A DNA stretch of 64,000 nt. It comes from Blasia pusilla (Eukaryota; Marchantiophyta; Marchantiopsida; Blasiales). A program made the translations under genes and the position numbers. This document shows, piece after piece, positions 24,650 through 36,649 of the stretch. The notes beneath the pieces were generated by a model. It saw only the letters and a list, made by a program, of their open reading frames with translations. It was not told where the DNA came from and ran no database searches. Location of the stretch: NCBI GenBank assembly GCA_050084515.1, contig CM114273.1, positions 13,950,001 through 14,014,000 of the forward strand. Reading direction: 5' to 3'. How positions within the stretch are numbered: position 1 is the stretch's first letter; each line of letters begins with the position of its first letter.

Positions 24650-25490
24650 TGCCTTTTGGCGTCTCAAGGTTGTCTTCATGCCCTTCGCATTTTGAGACAA
24701 GTCTCATGGCGTCTCACCCTTCTTGAATACTCTAGTATTTCTTGCTACTCATCATAGAGTTCAACCTCTACTCCTCCTCTTGCCTCCGACCTTGAGCTTT
24801 GTAAGTGGAAGTCTTGGATTGAGTCTCAAAGACTCAATTGGTTGCGTGTTCTCAAAGGAGGTAGAGAAGCCGCCAAATGCTAATTGGGTTTGTGTCTTCC
24901 CAAGGGCGTGCCATCTCCCTCGGAAGCCTTTTCCCCAAGACTCGAAGGATCTTCCCAAATTGCCAATCTATATTGAAGCACATCGCTTATTTCCCCAGAG
25001 TGTGTCTTGAACGGTTCCTTTGTTCAAAGTTGAAACATGGCCAACCATGCATTATGATTGATTCCTTGTTGATGGACTTGAGTAAATAATGAGGGAGAGT
25101 ACTATCCCCCCTATAAGTGCTTACAAGAGTTTTTATGGGAACCCCACCTACCCCATTCTCCACACCAGACCCTTGATTTTGGTCCCAAACCCAAGCATGG
25201 TTTGTATTTTTCGGATACGCGTTTAATAGTTAATTATGCTCAAAGATGGCTTGGCGGAGTCTTCCTATAGATACTGGAACTCCCGAATGCCCAAACACAT
25301 ATTGGAGCTTGGACCTACATTTCGTGTGATTCATGGCCGGCACCCATCTCAATTCTTGTTGTTTGGCATTTGATTTGATGGTTGTCTTGGGACCCTTCAT
25401 GTTTTGTGACTAGTCTCATGGCGTCTTAGCGTCTTGATTACTCCCATGTTCCTTGCTTCTTCCCCTTTACTTAGAGCTTGGCTTCCACTC
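24650..25490 (+). repeat. diverged internal duplication (24.65-24.84 and 25.35-25.49 kb)
   Basis: Blocks such as AGTCTCATGGCGTCT, a following CTTGAATACTC/CTTGATTACTC, TTGAGCTT/TAGAGCTT and a GGAAGTCTTGGATTGAGTC-like end recur about 690 bp apart in the same order. It is probably part of a retroelement leader or LTR, not a gene. The Ty3 integrase relic starts downstream. Confidence 0.35.
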
Positions 25491-25599
25491 CAAGAGGGAG
25501 GTTGGATGGTGAGTCCATAGAACTAGATGCTAGTAAGGAGTAGATAGAGACTCGAGACATCCATAATGATGAGATGGTCTTGGAATATCTACACACCGG

Positions 25600-26990
25600 T
25601 GTCTTAGTGAGCATAATGGGTACTATAGAGTAGGATCAAGTCCTACAATCATCCAAGAGGAAACGCATGTGCTTCAAGTTTGGGAGGATGGACGAGTGCG
25701 GATCGTTCCGCATCTTTCGTAGCCAGTACAAGTCGAGAGGCATGCTCACAAGGAGTTATCTCATTTTGGAGTCAAACATACATATAGCTTGGTTCGGATT
25801 TATTATTGGTGGCATGGTATACAGATTAATGTTCAGCAGTTTATAGCCATATGTATTGCGTGTGATAGAATGCGGACATCATTCAATTCTCTAACACCAC
25901 AATTGCATCCTTTACTAATCGCTGGATTTTAGACTTTGCAGGGCCTTCACTATTAATAGGGCGCCACACTCGATGCGTGTTGGTCATGGTGGAGCAGCTC
26001 TCCAAGTAGATTGAGTTGGTAGCATTTCCAAACAGGTCCACTGAGGGAGCGGCTTGTGCATTTTTTGGTTGAGTGCTTAGTTATTTCAACGCACTAGTGG
26101 AGATGTTGACAGACCAGGGTACTGAGTTTAGGGATGACTTCCAAGCCTTGTATGATTTAGCGTTGATAGATCATCGTATGACTTCTTAAGATCATCTGGA
26201 GGGAGATGGTTTGGCGGAGAGAGTTGTATAGACAGTGAAAAGAGGATTGCGCAAGTATGAGCTACAAAAAGGACACTTAGGGGATTGGGACCTTCAATCT
26301 TGTGGTTGGCAATCACTTATTACTTTAATTAGAAGACATATTTGGCATCATTTTCACTGCATTTCTTACTCTATGGGAGAGAGCGAGATTTACGGTTAGC
26401 TATTTGAGGAGATGTGGTTGAGGTACTTGACTCGGCGACCCAAACCTTTGGGTGAGAGCATGTTCTCAATGGATTGAGCTCTTTCGGAGAGTCATGCCTA
26501 CGGCGTTTGAGACATGAAAATCACTCACCATCACCATACTCCGAGGTACGCCACTATGCGTGGAGGAGACTATCAACCAAGGATTCGATGATTCCATCTT
26601 GGCGAATATTTCTAACTACAGCAGACAATGTTGCCAACATTGGACATGATGGCAAGACATAGTATTCTACAAGTTAAGCGCGAGAGATTTTACCCTTATG
26701 AGTGCTTGTTTTGAAGGGTCATGATGATACCGTTTGGGAAGATCATGTGCGTAAGGGGTGTGCCATGTCATATATCCTCGGAATTGGATAGGAATATTGA
26801 TACAAGCTTGGTAGTTATTCGTATAGGCTTTAGATGTTTATTTTCTGGATCTACTAGAGGAGCAACCATGATGCTAGTTTGTGATGGGTATTCTTGAGGA
26901 TGACATATGTCGTGTTTGACACCGCCTCTTGACTTGGTTCTTCAAGGACGTTGCCTTTGTCCTAGATGTACATAGATTTGAGAGGAAGAT
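25600..26990 (+). pseudogene. Ty3-like integrase relic with C-terminal PHD finger
   Basis: In overlapping, frame-shifted pieces one can read the whole integrase. The HHCC zinc site appears as HAHKELSHFGVKHT then CIACDRMR (about 25740-25875). The first catalytic Asp lies in the WILDFAGPS region (about 25920), the second in LTDQGTEFRDDF (about 26107-26145), and the Glu in GDGLAERVVQTVKRG (about 26203-26250). The C-terminus resembles the 8.6-kb copy, and the finger at about 26845-26975 keeps MLVCDG, HMSCLTPPLD and LCPRC. Many stops and shifts show it is dead. It is the longest pol copy of this family here and shows that the PHD finger is fused downstream of a DDE integrase. Confidence 0.75.
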
Positions 26991-27139
26991 TACAAGATGA
27001 CTCTTGATGTTATGGATTGCAAGAAGTTGACTAACGATGGGGCAACATAGCATCCAACGTCATGATCTTAGCACTGAAAAGGTGCATCGCATTTAGACTT
27101 GTTTTGTAGGCTATCTAGAGTTAGAGGAACCTAGCCACC

Positions 27140-28005
27140 AGTTAGGGGGTTGATTGAGGTTTTCCTATTTTTCGTGTGTAGATATGTTAGGATTCATAGT
27201 TGGATGGATCTCAGACTTACGGGTATGACTACTGCTATATATTGCAGTGATGTTTATTCAAACAACAAGTGTCATGGTAGATGAGACATAGGGCGAGATA
27301 GTATTGAGGCCTAAGTGAGATCTCATACTTCCCTATTTTTAGAGGTCATATATAACCTACTCTCAGGAGATCACCTATGAGTGTAGGTCATCCTTTTTCC
27401 TTTATGAGGAGTGCAACCTTGGAAAGGTTGACCTTCTCATCCTTTGTGTGGAGCCACTTGGGCCTATAGGGTTGAGGGTTAGTTAGTAGTTGAGGAGTAG
27501 TTGGTTTTATGACACGATCATATGTATAGTTTTTCGGGAGTGAATACCTTGTGTACTATAAGTCATTGATGACCTACTAGAAGAAGATTACTTATGTGTA
27601 CATGTCACCCATGGAGGTGCCTAAGATGGATTTACCTTGGATGAAGTTCATTCACAACGCATCTTCCTTGGATAAGACCCATATTGGGATCCGTGATATA
27701 GTTTAGCTTGCATGTATTAAGCCTGGATTCTCTCTTGAAGAACAGGCCAAGATTTATCAGAGATCACACACATTGAGAGTTAATTGCAGACTTTCTCTTA
27801 TTGTTATCATAGTGTGTATCATTGAATAGATGTTTGGGTGAAGTATAATGTAGTGCAAATTTTGCTAAGGTCGTATTTTATATTGGGGTTACCCAATCAT
27901 TCATGTGTAGATATGTATGTTAGGATTCATAGTTAGATGGATCTTAGACTTTGTGCATAACAGCCGATGTATGTTGGTAGCGATGTCTATTTGCATGAAA
28001 ACCCC
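27140..28005 (+). repeat. post-PHD tail, purine tract and paired direct repeats
   Basis: After the finger, one frame ends with EKVH and LELEGPSHQLGG, matching the tail at 9.29-9.36 kb and at 60.4 kb (-). A purine tract AGGGGG (27144-27149) follows. A segment at 27172-27260 (GTGTAGATATGTTAGGATTC, ATGGATCTCAGACTT) recurs at 27902-27990. This copies the arrangement at 9365-9948, so the layout is a property of the family. Confidence 0.5.
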
Positions 28006-28529
28006 CCACCCCCTCTAAAGACATTAAGGGTAATCCTTGCGTTGAATTCAACAACGCCTTGGATTTTGGCTAAGTTTTTTTGTTGACACCCACACATACA
28101 CCAATCTAACCTATTTCGGTGTGTCCGATCTTACTAATATAAATACATGATACTTAGATCTCAATTGTATTAGCAAACCATGCCAAGTTTAACCACCTAA
28201 TCTTGTGGTGCCACAAACATACAAGTCATGCCCACTTCACAAGTACATGCATTCCAATGAAAACATTCAAAACTCATTCCTCATTCAAGACAACTTTTGA
28301 TACTTCTTGAATTCTTGAACTTCAAATTTTCCGTATATACAAAATTATTGAACTTTCGAGCAATGGAAATTCTGCAAACCACGCCATTGCGCTCAAGCTA
28401 TGCAAAAAACTTTGGTCTCACCATCTACCTTCTCGGTGATTTTCTATGTCTAAATTCCTCTATAAGTTTCGAAACATAAATAAGATTACTTTCTGGTTTC
28501 TATGTTCTTTTGAACAAATCATAACCTTC

Positions 28530-29600
28530 CCATGTATGTTACTAACTATTCATTTCCTAATCTCATTCCTCTCTTTAATATGTGCTCATCCAATATAGTC
28601 TCGACTTCAAACTCGTATTGATCGGTTTGGGTTGAAACATTCTTGTCCAAGAGGGATCTTGATCATCCAAAAATGCCTTTAGTTCACTAACATGGAAAAA
28701 ATCATGAACTCAACTTATTTCCAATGATATAATGTCTCCTTAACCTTTTTGAGTATCTCAAAGGGTCTCACATATCTCAGTGCCATCTTTTCGAAAACAC
28801 CTTGAAGATAATTGGTGGGAACTTAGTCTTAGCCAGACAAGATCCCAATCTTCAAAGCTTACATCTAGCCTAAGAAAATCAACTTGCTGCTTGTAGCAAT
28901 GTTGAGCGTTCTAACGATAGAAAAGATTCCTTGTAGTCTTGCAATTGCTTCACCAAGAAGTCCCCAAATGTTGGCATGGAACCCCTCACTTGAGATACGT
29001 TTGGTTCTTCAAACGCAGTTGGGGTCCAAGGATTCAACCCCACTACCAATTGAAATGTTGTGTATCTTGTTATAAAATGCATGGAGTTATTATAATTAAA
29101 CTCTGCCATAGGCAAATATTTTGCCCAATCCGTTTGATCCACCAAAATATGGCTTCTTAAATACGCCTCGCCAAGTTTAGATGTTTTGCACAACCAATAG
29201 TGTTTGAGTGGTAATACAAGCGTAGGAACAAATCTGATCTTTATGTGTTGAACACATATATCCAAAACTTGGAGACGAACTTGGTATCTTGATCGGATAC
29301 TAACTCGCTCGACAAGTCCCGTTATCAAGAAATATGGTCAAAGAAAGATAAGCTACTTCAAATACCGTTATTGTATTTTGGGTTGGAATGAAAAACTCCC
29401 ATTTTAGAAAACTGATCCATCTCTACCATGATTGAATTAAATTCTTGTGACTCATACAATCCCATGATGAAATCTATAACAAAACTTTCCCACGACCCAC
29501 TTAGAGTTGGCAAAGCTTGAAGAAGCACTACCATCTTATCATAGTTCATTTGATTCAATTGGACGTATTTTATGGTATCCTCCCCCTAAGATGGCCAATG
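28530..29600 (-). pseudogene. chromovirus (Ty3/gypsy) integrase and chromodomain relic
   Basis: On the minus strand the integrase core appears as WESFVIDFIMGLYESQEFNS and MVEMDQFSKMG (29545-29370). Next come YLRSHILVDQTDWAKYLPMA and EFNYNNSMH (about 29165-29080), then FQLVVGLNPWTP (about 29050-29010). Further along, HVSELKAFLDDQDPS (about 28700-28655) and a chromodomain start EFEVETILDEHILKRG with LVTYMG (about 28625-28535) are readable. This order, core then GPY/F-like linker then chromodomain, is that of plant chromoviruses. It is a different lineage from the PHD family. Frame breaks and stops make it a pseudogene. Reverse transcriptase is not visible on the upstream side. Confidence 0.75.
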
Positions 29601-30899
29601 GGAATAATTTTTGAGAATCTCCAAAGTTGCTACTTGATGTAGATGTCCAAGCTAGGGTGCATCATGGTAGACCTTAAGAACCTTGATCTTCAAACTCTAA
29701 AGAACAAGTATCATTTGTTGTTTCTCCTACTACAACAAGTGTCATTTCAACATAAACTTTTTAATCTTGATCAAATCTTAATTTTCTTTAAATTTAAACC
29801 TTTGACTATTCTATCCTATGTCAAATAGATAAAATTAAATCAAATAATGTTGCAAATATGGAGATTTTTTAAGTCGTCCTTGACATTTTTTGGGGCACTT
29901 TTCTTGAATAGGTAGCTTAAACTAACTACTTCAAGAATACGCTTATGAATCACTTCTTGTAGAAGTCCACTTTCCAAAAAAAAAAAACCCCACTCCTCAC
30001 ATTAATATAGACTATTAAGAGTGCCCTTGTGATCCATTGGCATAAATACATACTTTCCATATTTTTTCATTTTATAACACCAATAAATGAAATCCTAGGT
30101 ACATGCCAATATTCATTCAACAATTTCACCACATCTATGTAATCCTAAGATGGTGACGGACATTGAAGCTCCAATTTTTATAGAAATTTTATTGGTACAA
30201 GAAGAGGTATAATTTTGCAAAAATAAACATCCATGGACTTAAAAAATCCAATCTCATCTTAACAAATGCGAGCCTACTATTTATGGCCCCTACTACGAGA
30301 GCTTATTGTGTCATTCTCTTTCTCCCGCTACCCTGAAATTTGGCCATTTCTTGATACTAATTGGATATAAATTGCAAAGGCTGTAGAATACAAGTTATTC
30401 CCTTGAACTAGCTTAGCCATAGGATTGCATGGAGATGTGAACCAATTTGAAGACTTCCGGACCATTTTCGCTCCGATTGAGGATTCCTTTCAACTTGAAC
30501 TTGATGAGCCTTAGGAATGAATGAATATATGAGCCATTTAAAAACATTTGTACTCTCTTCACTTCATATTAGGATTTTGTATTTGTCTACTCTCTCAATG
30601 CCGTGTTTGTATTTTTTAATCCGTTTGGTGTCGTGTTAATTTCCCTCCCCATAAAAAAAACCGTAATGGTTCTCTAAGGATTTGGGAATAGGAATTTGAA
30701 AGACCCCTCTCCCCATATCATAGAACAGATAGAAAAATTTTGGGCTATGGTATACTCGATATTTTGGGTCTACCTAAAAGGTTCTAAAGGGACTTGTTCT
30801 TCGAGGGACGAGGTCAGATCTATTCCACCTAATTTACGTGATAAAAAACTTAGTCATCTTCATCGAAGTAACTTATTATAAATTAGAAACCACAACTAA
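29601..30899. other. intergenic stretch without recognisable gene
   Basis: AT-rich. A very diverged ACTATTAAGAGTGCCCTTGT segment at 30009-30028 resembles the Helitron ends near 13 kb but lacks the stem and CTAG. No gene recognised. Confidence 0.45.
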
Positions 30900-33800
30900 T
30901 AAAATCAATGATTCCGAATGACGAGTGAATGCTTCAGCCTCGAACCCCATCTAACTATTGGGAGTTAGCTCGGGTGATATACAGCTCATATCGCGCGATT
31001 AAAGGCATCGTTGTTGTCCTGGTGGATCGTGGTTGGTGCAAGACTGTAAGTCCAGCTGCGGACTAGTCACGTTATCAGGAACAGTACGCACGCGACGGCT
31101 CTGGAGTACGGATGCTTTCTCTTGTAACCACACGATCGGTGGCCTCGGACACGATTCCAAAGTCCCCTCCGGAGTCCGGGTCCGCCCACCAAGGACGACA
31201 CATGGACTGCCATGGCAGTTGGATGGATGACCGTGCCTCATCACGACACATGACGGATTCTTCCGAGTGTCGAGTCATCGCGCTCTTCACGATCGATGCG
31301 ATATGGATCGTCGATTCTCCTCGGACGGGAAGCATGCCGGGCCCGGAAAGAACCGGCAAGCTTTCCGAATTCCCGTCCCCGGTTTTTCCCTCTAGAGGAA
31401 ATAAAAACCGACAGACAGACTCGGGGCCATTGGAGGGCCGTACTTTCGCACTTCAGAAAACGAAGAGAAAAAGCCAGCATCAAAAGGGTCTCGGACTCAT
31501 CCAGTTACGATGCACGATCGATGCGATGTTCTCCAGCCCTGCGAAGTGAGTCGGCGCCTGCCTCGAAGCTTCCCATTCATGCTGGATAGATCGTGTCCAC
31601 GCGTTTCACTCTCTCGGATGCATAAGTTGATTGCCGCAAACCCCCGGTGAATCTGCGCCGATCGGTTCATACATGCTGGGGCTTTCCTTCGGAGATATTA
31701 TGTGTCGCCCCGCCTGGGGTCATTTAGAGCTGCGGATCGATGATCCGCGGGAAGGCTACGCTCTGCTATTGTTGTGATTCGTTGAGTCATTTGGAGAAGT
31801 GCAGGAATTTTCCAAGGGGTTGAGTTCTGTTTACGTCTTCTTCCCCTTCCAAGATGTCGCCACCCAGGGGATATCGCCCGTCCGTTTTTGGTGATTACTC
31901 CCTTCGATGACTACGTAATCGTAGATGTCTGGAGTAGCCATTGTCTGTGGTGGGATTTTTCTCCGTTCGGCTGGTTTTGCTATTCCCGACAGTGGATACC
32001 ATTACATAGGCGAAAGGATCTTTCCACGGGAAGGCTCTTTCTCATAACAGAAGGTAAATGATGTGATGCACGTTTCAGTTGTATACTTTTCGGCCGATGG
32101 AGTGCTAAGCCAGTCTGTCTAACGTGGAAATCGTGGAAATGGACGCTCGCAGTGTTAGAATTTAGCTCCTGTACGGGGAGCTTTGCCTGCTTCCACTCAT
32201 TCGATAGCGAAACTCAGCAGACCGTAACAGTAATCGAGTTCGATGGATAACCTTCAACTCCCCCTTTATCAGTACAGCGCATTCGCTTCCAAGTAACGCC
32301 ACTCCTTGGAAAAGTTGCTCGAAACTCTGTACCTTCAGATAGTCGACTGCTTGGTATCTCTTTCGATGACGAACAATGCGGGACTAGCCGTCACGTCATT
32401 TGAAATCCAAGTGCAACTTCACAAACGACTTTCCACCGGCGTCGCGGGTGGAAGGAATGTTTTTGGTCGTGGTGAGCTTTCTGAGCCACCAACTTTAATG
32501 CAGACGCTCATTGGCTATGATTTGCTCCTCAGAACCCTTCGGTGCCTGAGTGAGTGATTGACAGTGTCGACAGGGACATCGGCACGTACTGCGTCAAGTG
32601 TCACGCTTCTAGCGTAAGACAGCTTGAAAGGATCATGAACTTATGTGGAATGAGGGCGAGTACAGTCATCGCCGACGTCTTTTGGATTGCCAATGTCAGT
32701 GTAAATCCCATGACCCATTGGCCAGGCCGCACGGATACGGTGATGAAGACTCCTAGCATTTCTGGCCAATGGGTAATCGGATTTACATCGACATGGGAGG
32801 CCTTCAAGCGTTCTCAGATGTTAAGTGAAATGCCGCTTGCACTATCGGGGAGGATTGAGGAGGCAACTTCCACTATCTTGAGGCCCAAATTATACTCAAG
32901 CATCCTGAACTTGTACTTGATTTGATCAATGTATTTGTTGACGCATAACGTATCACGTTCCTTTCACTTATTGCTTCTAATCCAGATACATCGAATATCT
33001 CATAGTGTTGATTTTCTGTCCACTGTGTCTGAGACCGTCAACCAGTCAAACGGCAGAGCGCCTTCCGTCAAAGCACGTGCTAGAGTTGCTTGGAGTTAGG
33101 TTTCTTCGCGAATTCGTCATCCTTGTCCTCTAAATAATGTAAAGTCGGAGTTTCTAGTGGAGGTTCAAATGACAGTTTATCAGCATCACTAAATCGCATG
33201 TCGCAAGTGTTTGCATTGCAGGAATGAAGAATCGAATTTCCTTGTCGTGTCTTTCATTGACTCCTAGGAATTTGCTCAACTCTTTCGACAAGGAGTGACT
33301 GCTTTCTGCAAGACCTAATCAATGACGAACTGGACTGGGGAGATCATGTCATGAGTTGCAAAGAATTGAGAGGACGGGCCTTTATAACATTCGATCACGT
33401 GGGTACAGACTGGATACACCCATCCTTATCCTTATTCCCAGTCGACTTCTGGGCTCTTTCTCACGTTCACCCTGTCCATATTCGAACGTCAGGGGTAGGA
33501 TACTGGTAATCGAAGCACGGCTACACTGCCTCCACCATTGCTGTAAGCACCTAGGAGCCTCGGCGCAGAGAACAGGAGCAGATTTCATTGGAAGACCATT
33601 CCTACAACGCACATCTGATTCCGTCAACAGTAACATTTCGAGTGGGATCTTCCCACAGAGTTCCGTTTAGAGACCCTGAAACTGCGCAATTCTATTCGCA
33701 ATTCCCAAATAGTCGGAAGATTGTGAAGAACATGAAGAAGCTAAACTTATCAAATCAAATCTTTTAAAAAAGTATCCTGCCAGGCCCACATCTCGAAATG

Positions 33801-34850
33801 GGCGGAAAGAGCGTGGACCCATGGAGACGAAGAAAGCCTTCGCTTATCAGCTCAAAACAATTACACCTGAGGCCTATGTGAGGATATGAGGCTATGGCCT
33901 TGGTCTAGAATTGGCCGAAGCAGTTACTCATACACTGCACTTCTCTGGATCATACAGCGCACTGGATATGTCCGTCGTGGTGACGCGAGTGGCCTTATCC
34001 AATTCCTGTTTCGGGAAGTTTGCTATTCTTCCTCCAGGAAATTTCGGGCAGCTTGGTTTGACTGCCGACGACAGTTCACAGTAAATGAGTTGTAACGGGG
34101 CTGAATCGACTAGCCGAATTGTCCCCATGCCATCGCAGTACAATCTTTAAAGTCCACCCCTCTAGTACACCTCATTCGAAACTGCAAAACCTTTGTCCTT
34201 CCAACTCCTCATTTCTACGTTATGCGTTGCGATACACCACACTATTACAAAAAAATTCACTTTTATTCATCAGGAAGAAAAAATATTATATCTTTTCCGA
34301 TGTCGAAGGTTTGGATAACCTCAGTTTGGAACTTTCAGAACCCTTCCCAGGAAGAGGATTCCTACTCGAAGGACTTTCTAGAGAACCTGCACAATCGCAT
34401 CCACGATGATTTTAATTTCAACCGAAAAGCTTGCCTCCGTTCTAAGACATCACTAATTTTGCGTCGGCACGTATTCAACAACTGCTTTTGATGTAGCCAT
34501 AGTGCGACTGGACATGTCATCCGTCCTGACGGTCAGTCCTTCTTCAAAACCGCCATCACGATGTCCATTAACGTAGCACCACAGCGGATTGGTGGAGCAT
34601 GAAAGTCGAAGAGTAGGAATTCAAAAATACCTCAGATATGTTTTTTTATAGAAGCACCTTGGATTTTTCATCAGACTGGACACGAGAGCATTCACTCGCG
34701 GAGCACAGGAGTAACTTTGTCGTGGAGTAAAGTGAAATAGTGACAAGTCCACACAAGTAAAAGTGTCCATAGCTTAACTCCTCGCAGGCCGCATAAGGCT
34801 GAGTAAGGGCATTTAGTGCACCTTCGTGCCCCATGTGGACAGGCCATTTA
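30900..34850. other. GC-richer island with no recognisable protein gene
   Basis: Composition matches the gene islands, and the start near 30.9 kb and end near 34.85 kb are abrupt. No frame exceeds 145 codons, and the longest (31112-31549, +) has no motif and overlaps equally long frames on the other strand. An imperfect long foldback lies at 32682-32805. The island could be a non-coding transcript locus or a decayed gene. Confidence 0.4.
32682..32805. ncRNA. foldback resembling a plant miRNA precursor
   Basis: Arms 32690-32725 and 32762-32796 pair over about 35 nt with one bulge and four mismatched or wobble positions, around a 36-nt loop. The loop-proximal 13 bp (ACCCATTGGCCAG with its complement) and the block TGTAAATCC pair perfectly. 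Weaker pairing continues outside the arms. The geometry fits plant miRNA hairpins, but I do not recognise the sequence, and an inverted duplication or MITE relic would look the same. Strand cannot be decided. Confidence 0.35.
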
Positions 34851-35039
34851 TACTTTATTTGGTTTCAGTAATTTTGAAATTTTGTTTTGGATCCAGTTCT
34901 CAAATTCGATTGTTATTTCCTAAGAAGATATAATATCCTACTCAACAATAAATGTCATCTAATATGAGAATTTAGTTTCCCTAGGACAATTCATAAGCTA
35001 GACATGTTAACTTGTAAGCATATGCGTAACCATATCTTG

Positions 35040-35345
35040 TCAATTTGGACCTCGATATGTGACTCAATTTTTGGGTCTCGGTTAGAGATTCATTGGATAG
35101 ATGGAACCGTCAAATGCGCCAGCGTCGTTACAAGTGCATGGACTACCTAGGAAGTCTGTCTCAAGTCTAGATTGACTTGCTCATGTTGGAAGTGAGGAAT
35201 TTAAAAATTTTGAGCTTGTTGGATGGGTCGAGTTGAGAACTTGGGGAGACGTGTAGCAAGTTGGCCCAAACAATGTCTCACCTCAGTGTGTTTGGGTGCA
35301 AATCAGTAAGGAGAGTGTGACCTACTGAATGTATGCTTCCGCAAT
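35040..35345 (+). repeat. dispersed repeat, copy upstream of the LRR gene
   Basis: About 300 bp alignable by eye to 40065-40385 in the same orientation, for example GAGTGTGTTTGG-type and GGAAGTG...TCTTGAATGACTTACT/GTCTAGATTGACTTGCT blocks. The two copies bracket the LRR gene. Element class unknown. Confidence 0.4.
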
Positions 35346-35552
35346 ATTAGAGATTGACGTCCAAGAGGAGTAGGCCAAGGTTGTACGACAACGAACAAGT
35401 CCATCCATGGGACGGACATGCCGCTCAGGAATCCACGGCTCGCATTCAAGCCTTCCCCTAAGGCTCCCCAAGCCCGTCGCGTAGACTCGGGTTGACCGAG
35501 CCCGCATCCCTTTTATGGCCTGCACGACGAGTTGGGCCCCCATTGGGCGGGC

Positions 35553-36353
35553 TCAAGGCCCGCACGTGGAGGGCTGAGCCGACCATGTGCAGGCCTTGAA
35601 AGTGGAGGTGTTTTGAGATTCCTCCCCAATAGGAATGCGAGTGTATAGTCTAGGACGAGGAAGACCTGGATGGAAAGAGCAAAGGAGATCAATTTGGCTT
35701 AACCAGGTCCAAGCAGTTGTTGTGGGGAGTGCAGTAGGAGGTGGTATCGGGTTAGGGATTGAAGGCCCATGCATGGATCGACAGTACCGTTGATGTGTTT
35801 TGATCCCATTAGGAGCAAACTCCTTACCACAAGGTATGCAACGAACCTTTGGTACAAATGGAGAAGTAGAAGGGTTACAAGGAGAGGAGGTAGGAGGTGC
35901 AAGAGTTGGTGATGGCCGACGATGAGGGGGTAAGTAGGTTGGGGAAGGAGGAGGAGGAAGAGGGGAGATTCAGGTAGAATAGATGGGAGTTGGAAGCAAG
36001 GGCATAGATGAAATATGTGGGGATGGCAAAGTAGAAGGATTCGGTAATAATGGATCAAGATTAGGCTCAAGAGGACAAGGCAAAGAAGGGAGAAGAGGAG
36101 AATCCGGAAGAAATGTAGCGAGTGTAATGGGTGTATTAGCATCTGGAGGAAAATGGCGAGATCTAAGACGAGGAGGTGAACGAGGGGGAGAGGTTACGAT
36201 TGTAGGAGGGCGTGGAAAACCAGATAAGCGAGTAGATGGAGAATCCAACTCCATCTTTGATGACATAGAAGTAAAGGTAGACAAGTAATCGAAGATACGA
36301 AAAGACATATGAAACGTGGTTTGGAGAAAGCACGAGGATAACGAGCAAAACAA
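35553..36353 (-). pseudogene. proline-rich frame with a C2HC zinc finger
   Basis: On the minus strand a frame of about 266 codons is open except for one TGA (35970-35972). The first half is Ser/Pro-rich (MELDSPSTRL, FPRPP, SPPRSPPRLRS). After the stop the Pro-rich character continues without a frame change, followed by KVRCIPCGKEFAPNGIKTH and RYC at 35781-35840. This is a Cys-x2-Cys-x11-His-x3-Cys finger. Single fingers after a disordered Pro-rich region occur near the N-terminus of some LINE ORFs and in plant zf-C2HC proteins; no reverse transcriptase follows, so I cannot choose. Continuity of composition across one stop suggests a recent inactivating change, or that the stop is removed by splicing. 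Confidence 0.45.
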
Positions 36354-36649
36354 AAGCAGTGAAATCCGTCCAAAAGAAATTTAGATGGGGAGATGATTAG
36401 ACAACACCGAATTTATGATTGAAAATTATTATAAGAAAAATATAAAAAGCAATTGAAAAAAAAAATCAATATGATATCGAAAATTGCTAGAGGAATTAAA
36501 AAATTGGAAAGTCAGCCACGTTTAGAAGAAAAAAATCCCCTATTTTCAGCCGGTTGTCCTTTTTCCATGGACGCCCATCACCTTTTATTTATGTTGAATC
36601 TTTCTTGTCTAAGACTAATATATGAAGCCCTCTCCAAGAATCGTAACTC

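Noticed and set aside
30009-30040. Further Helitron 3' end
   Set aside because: Only ACTATTAAGAGTGCCC is shared; the CTAG end and the hairpin are missing.
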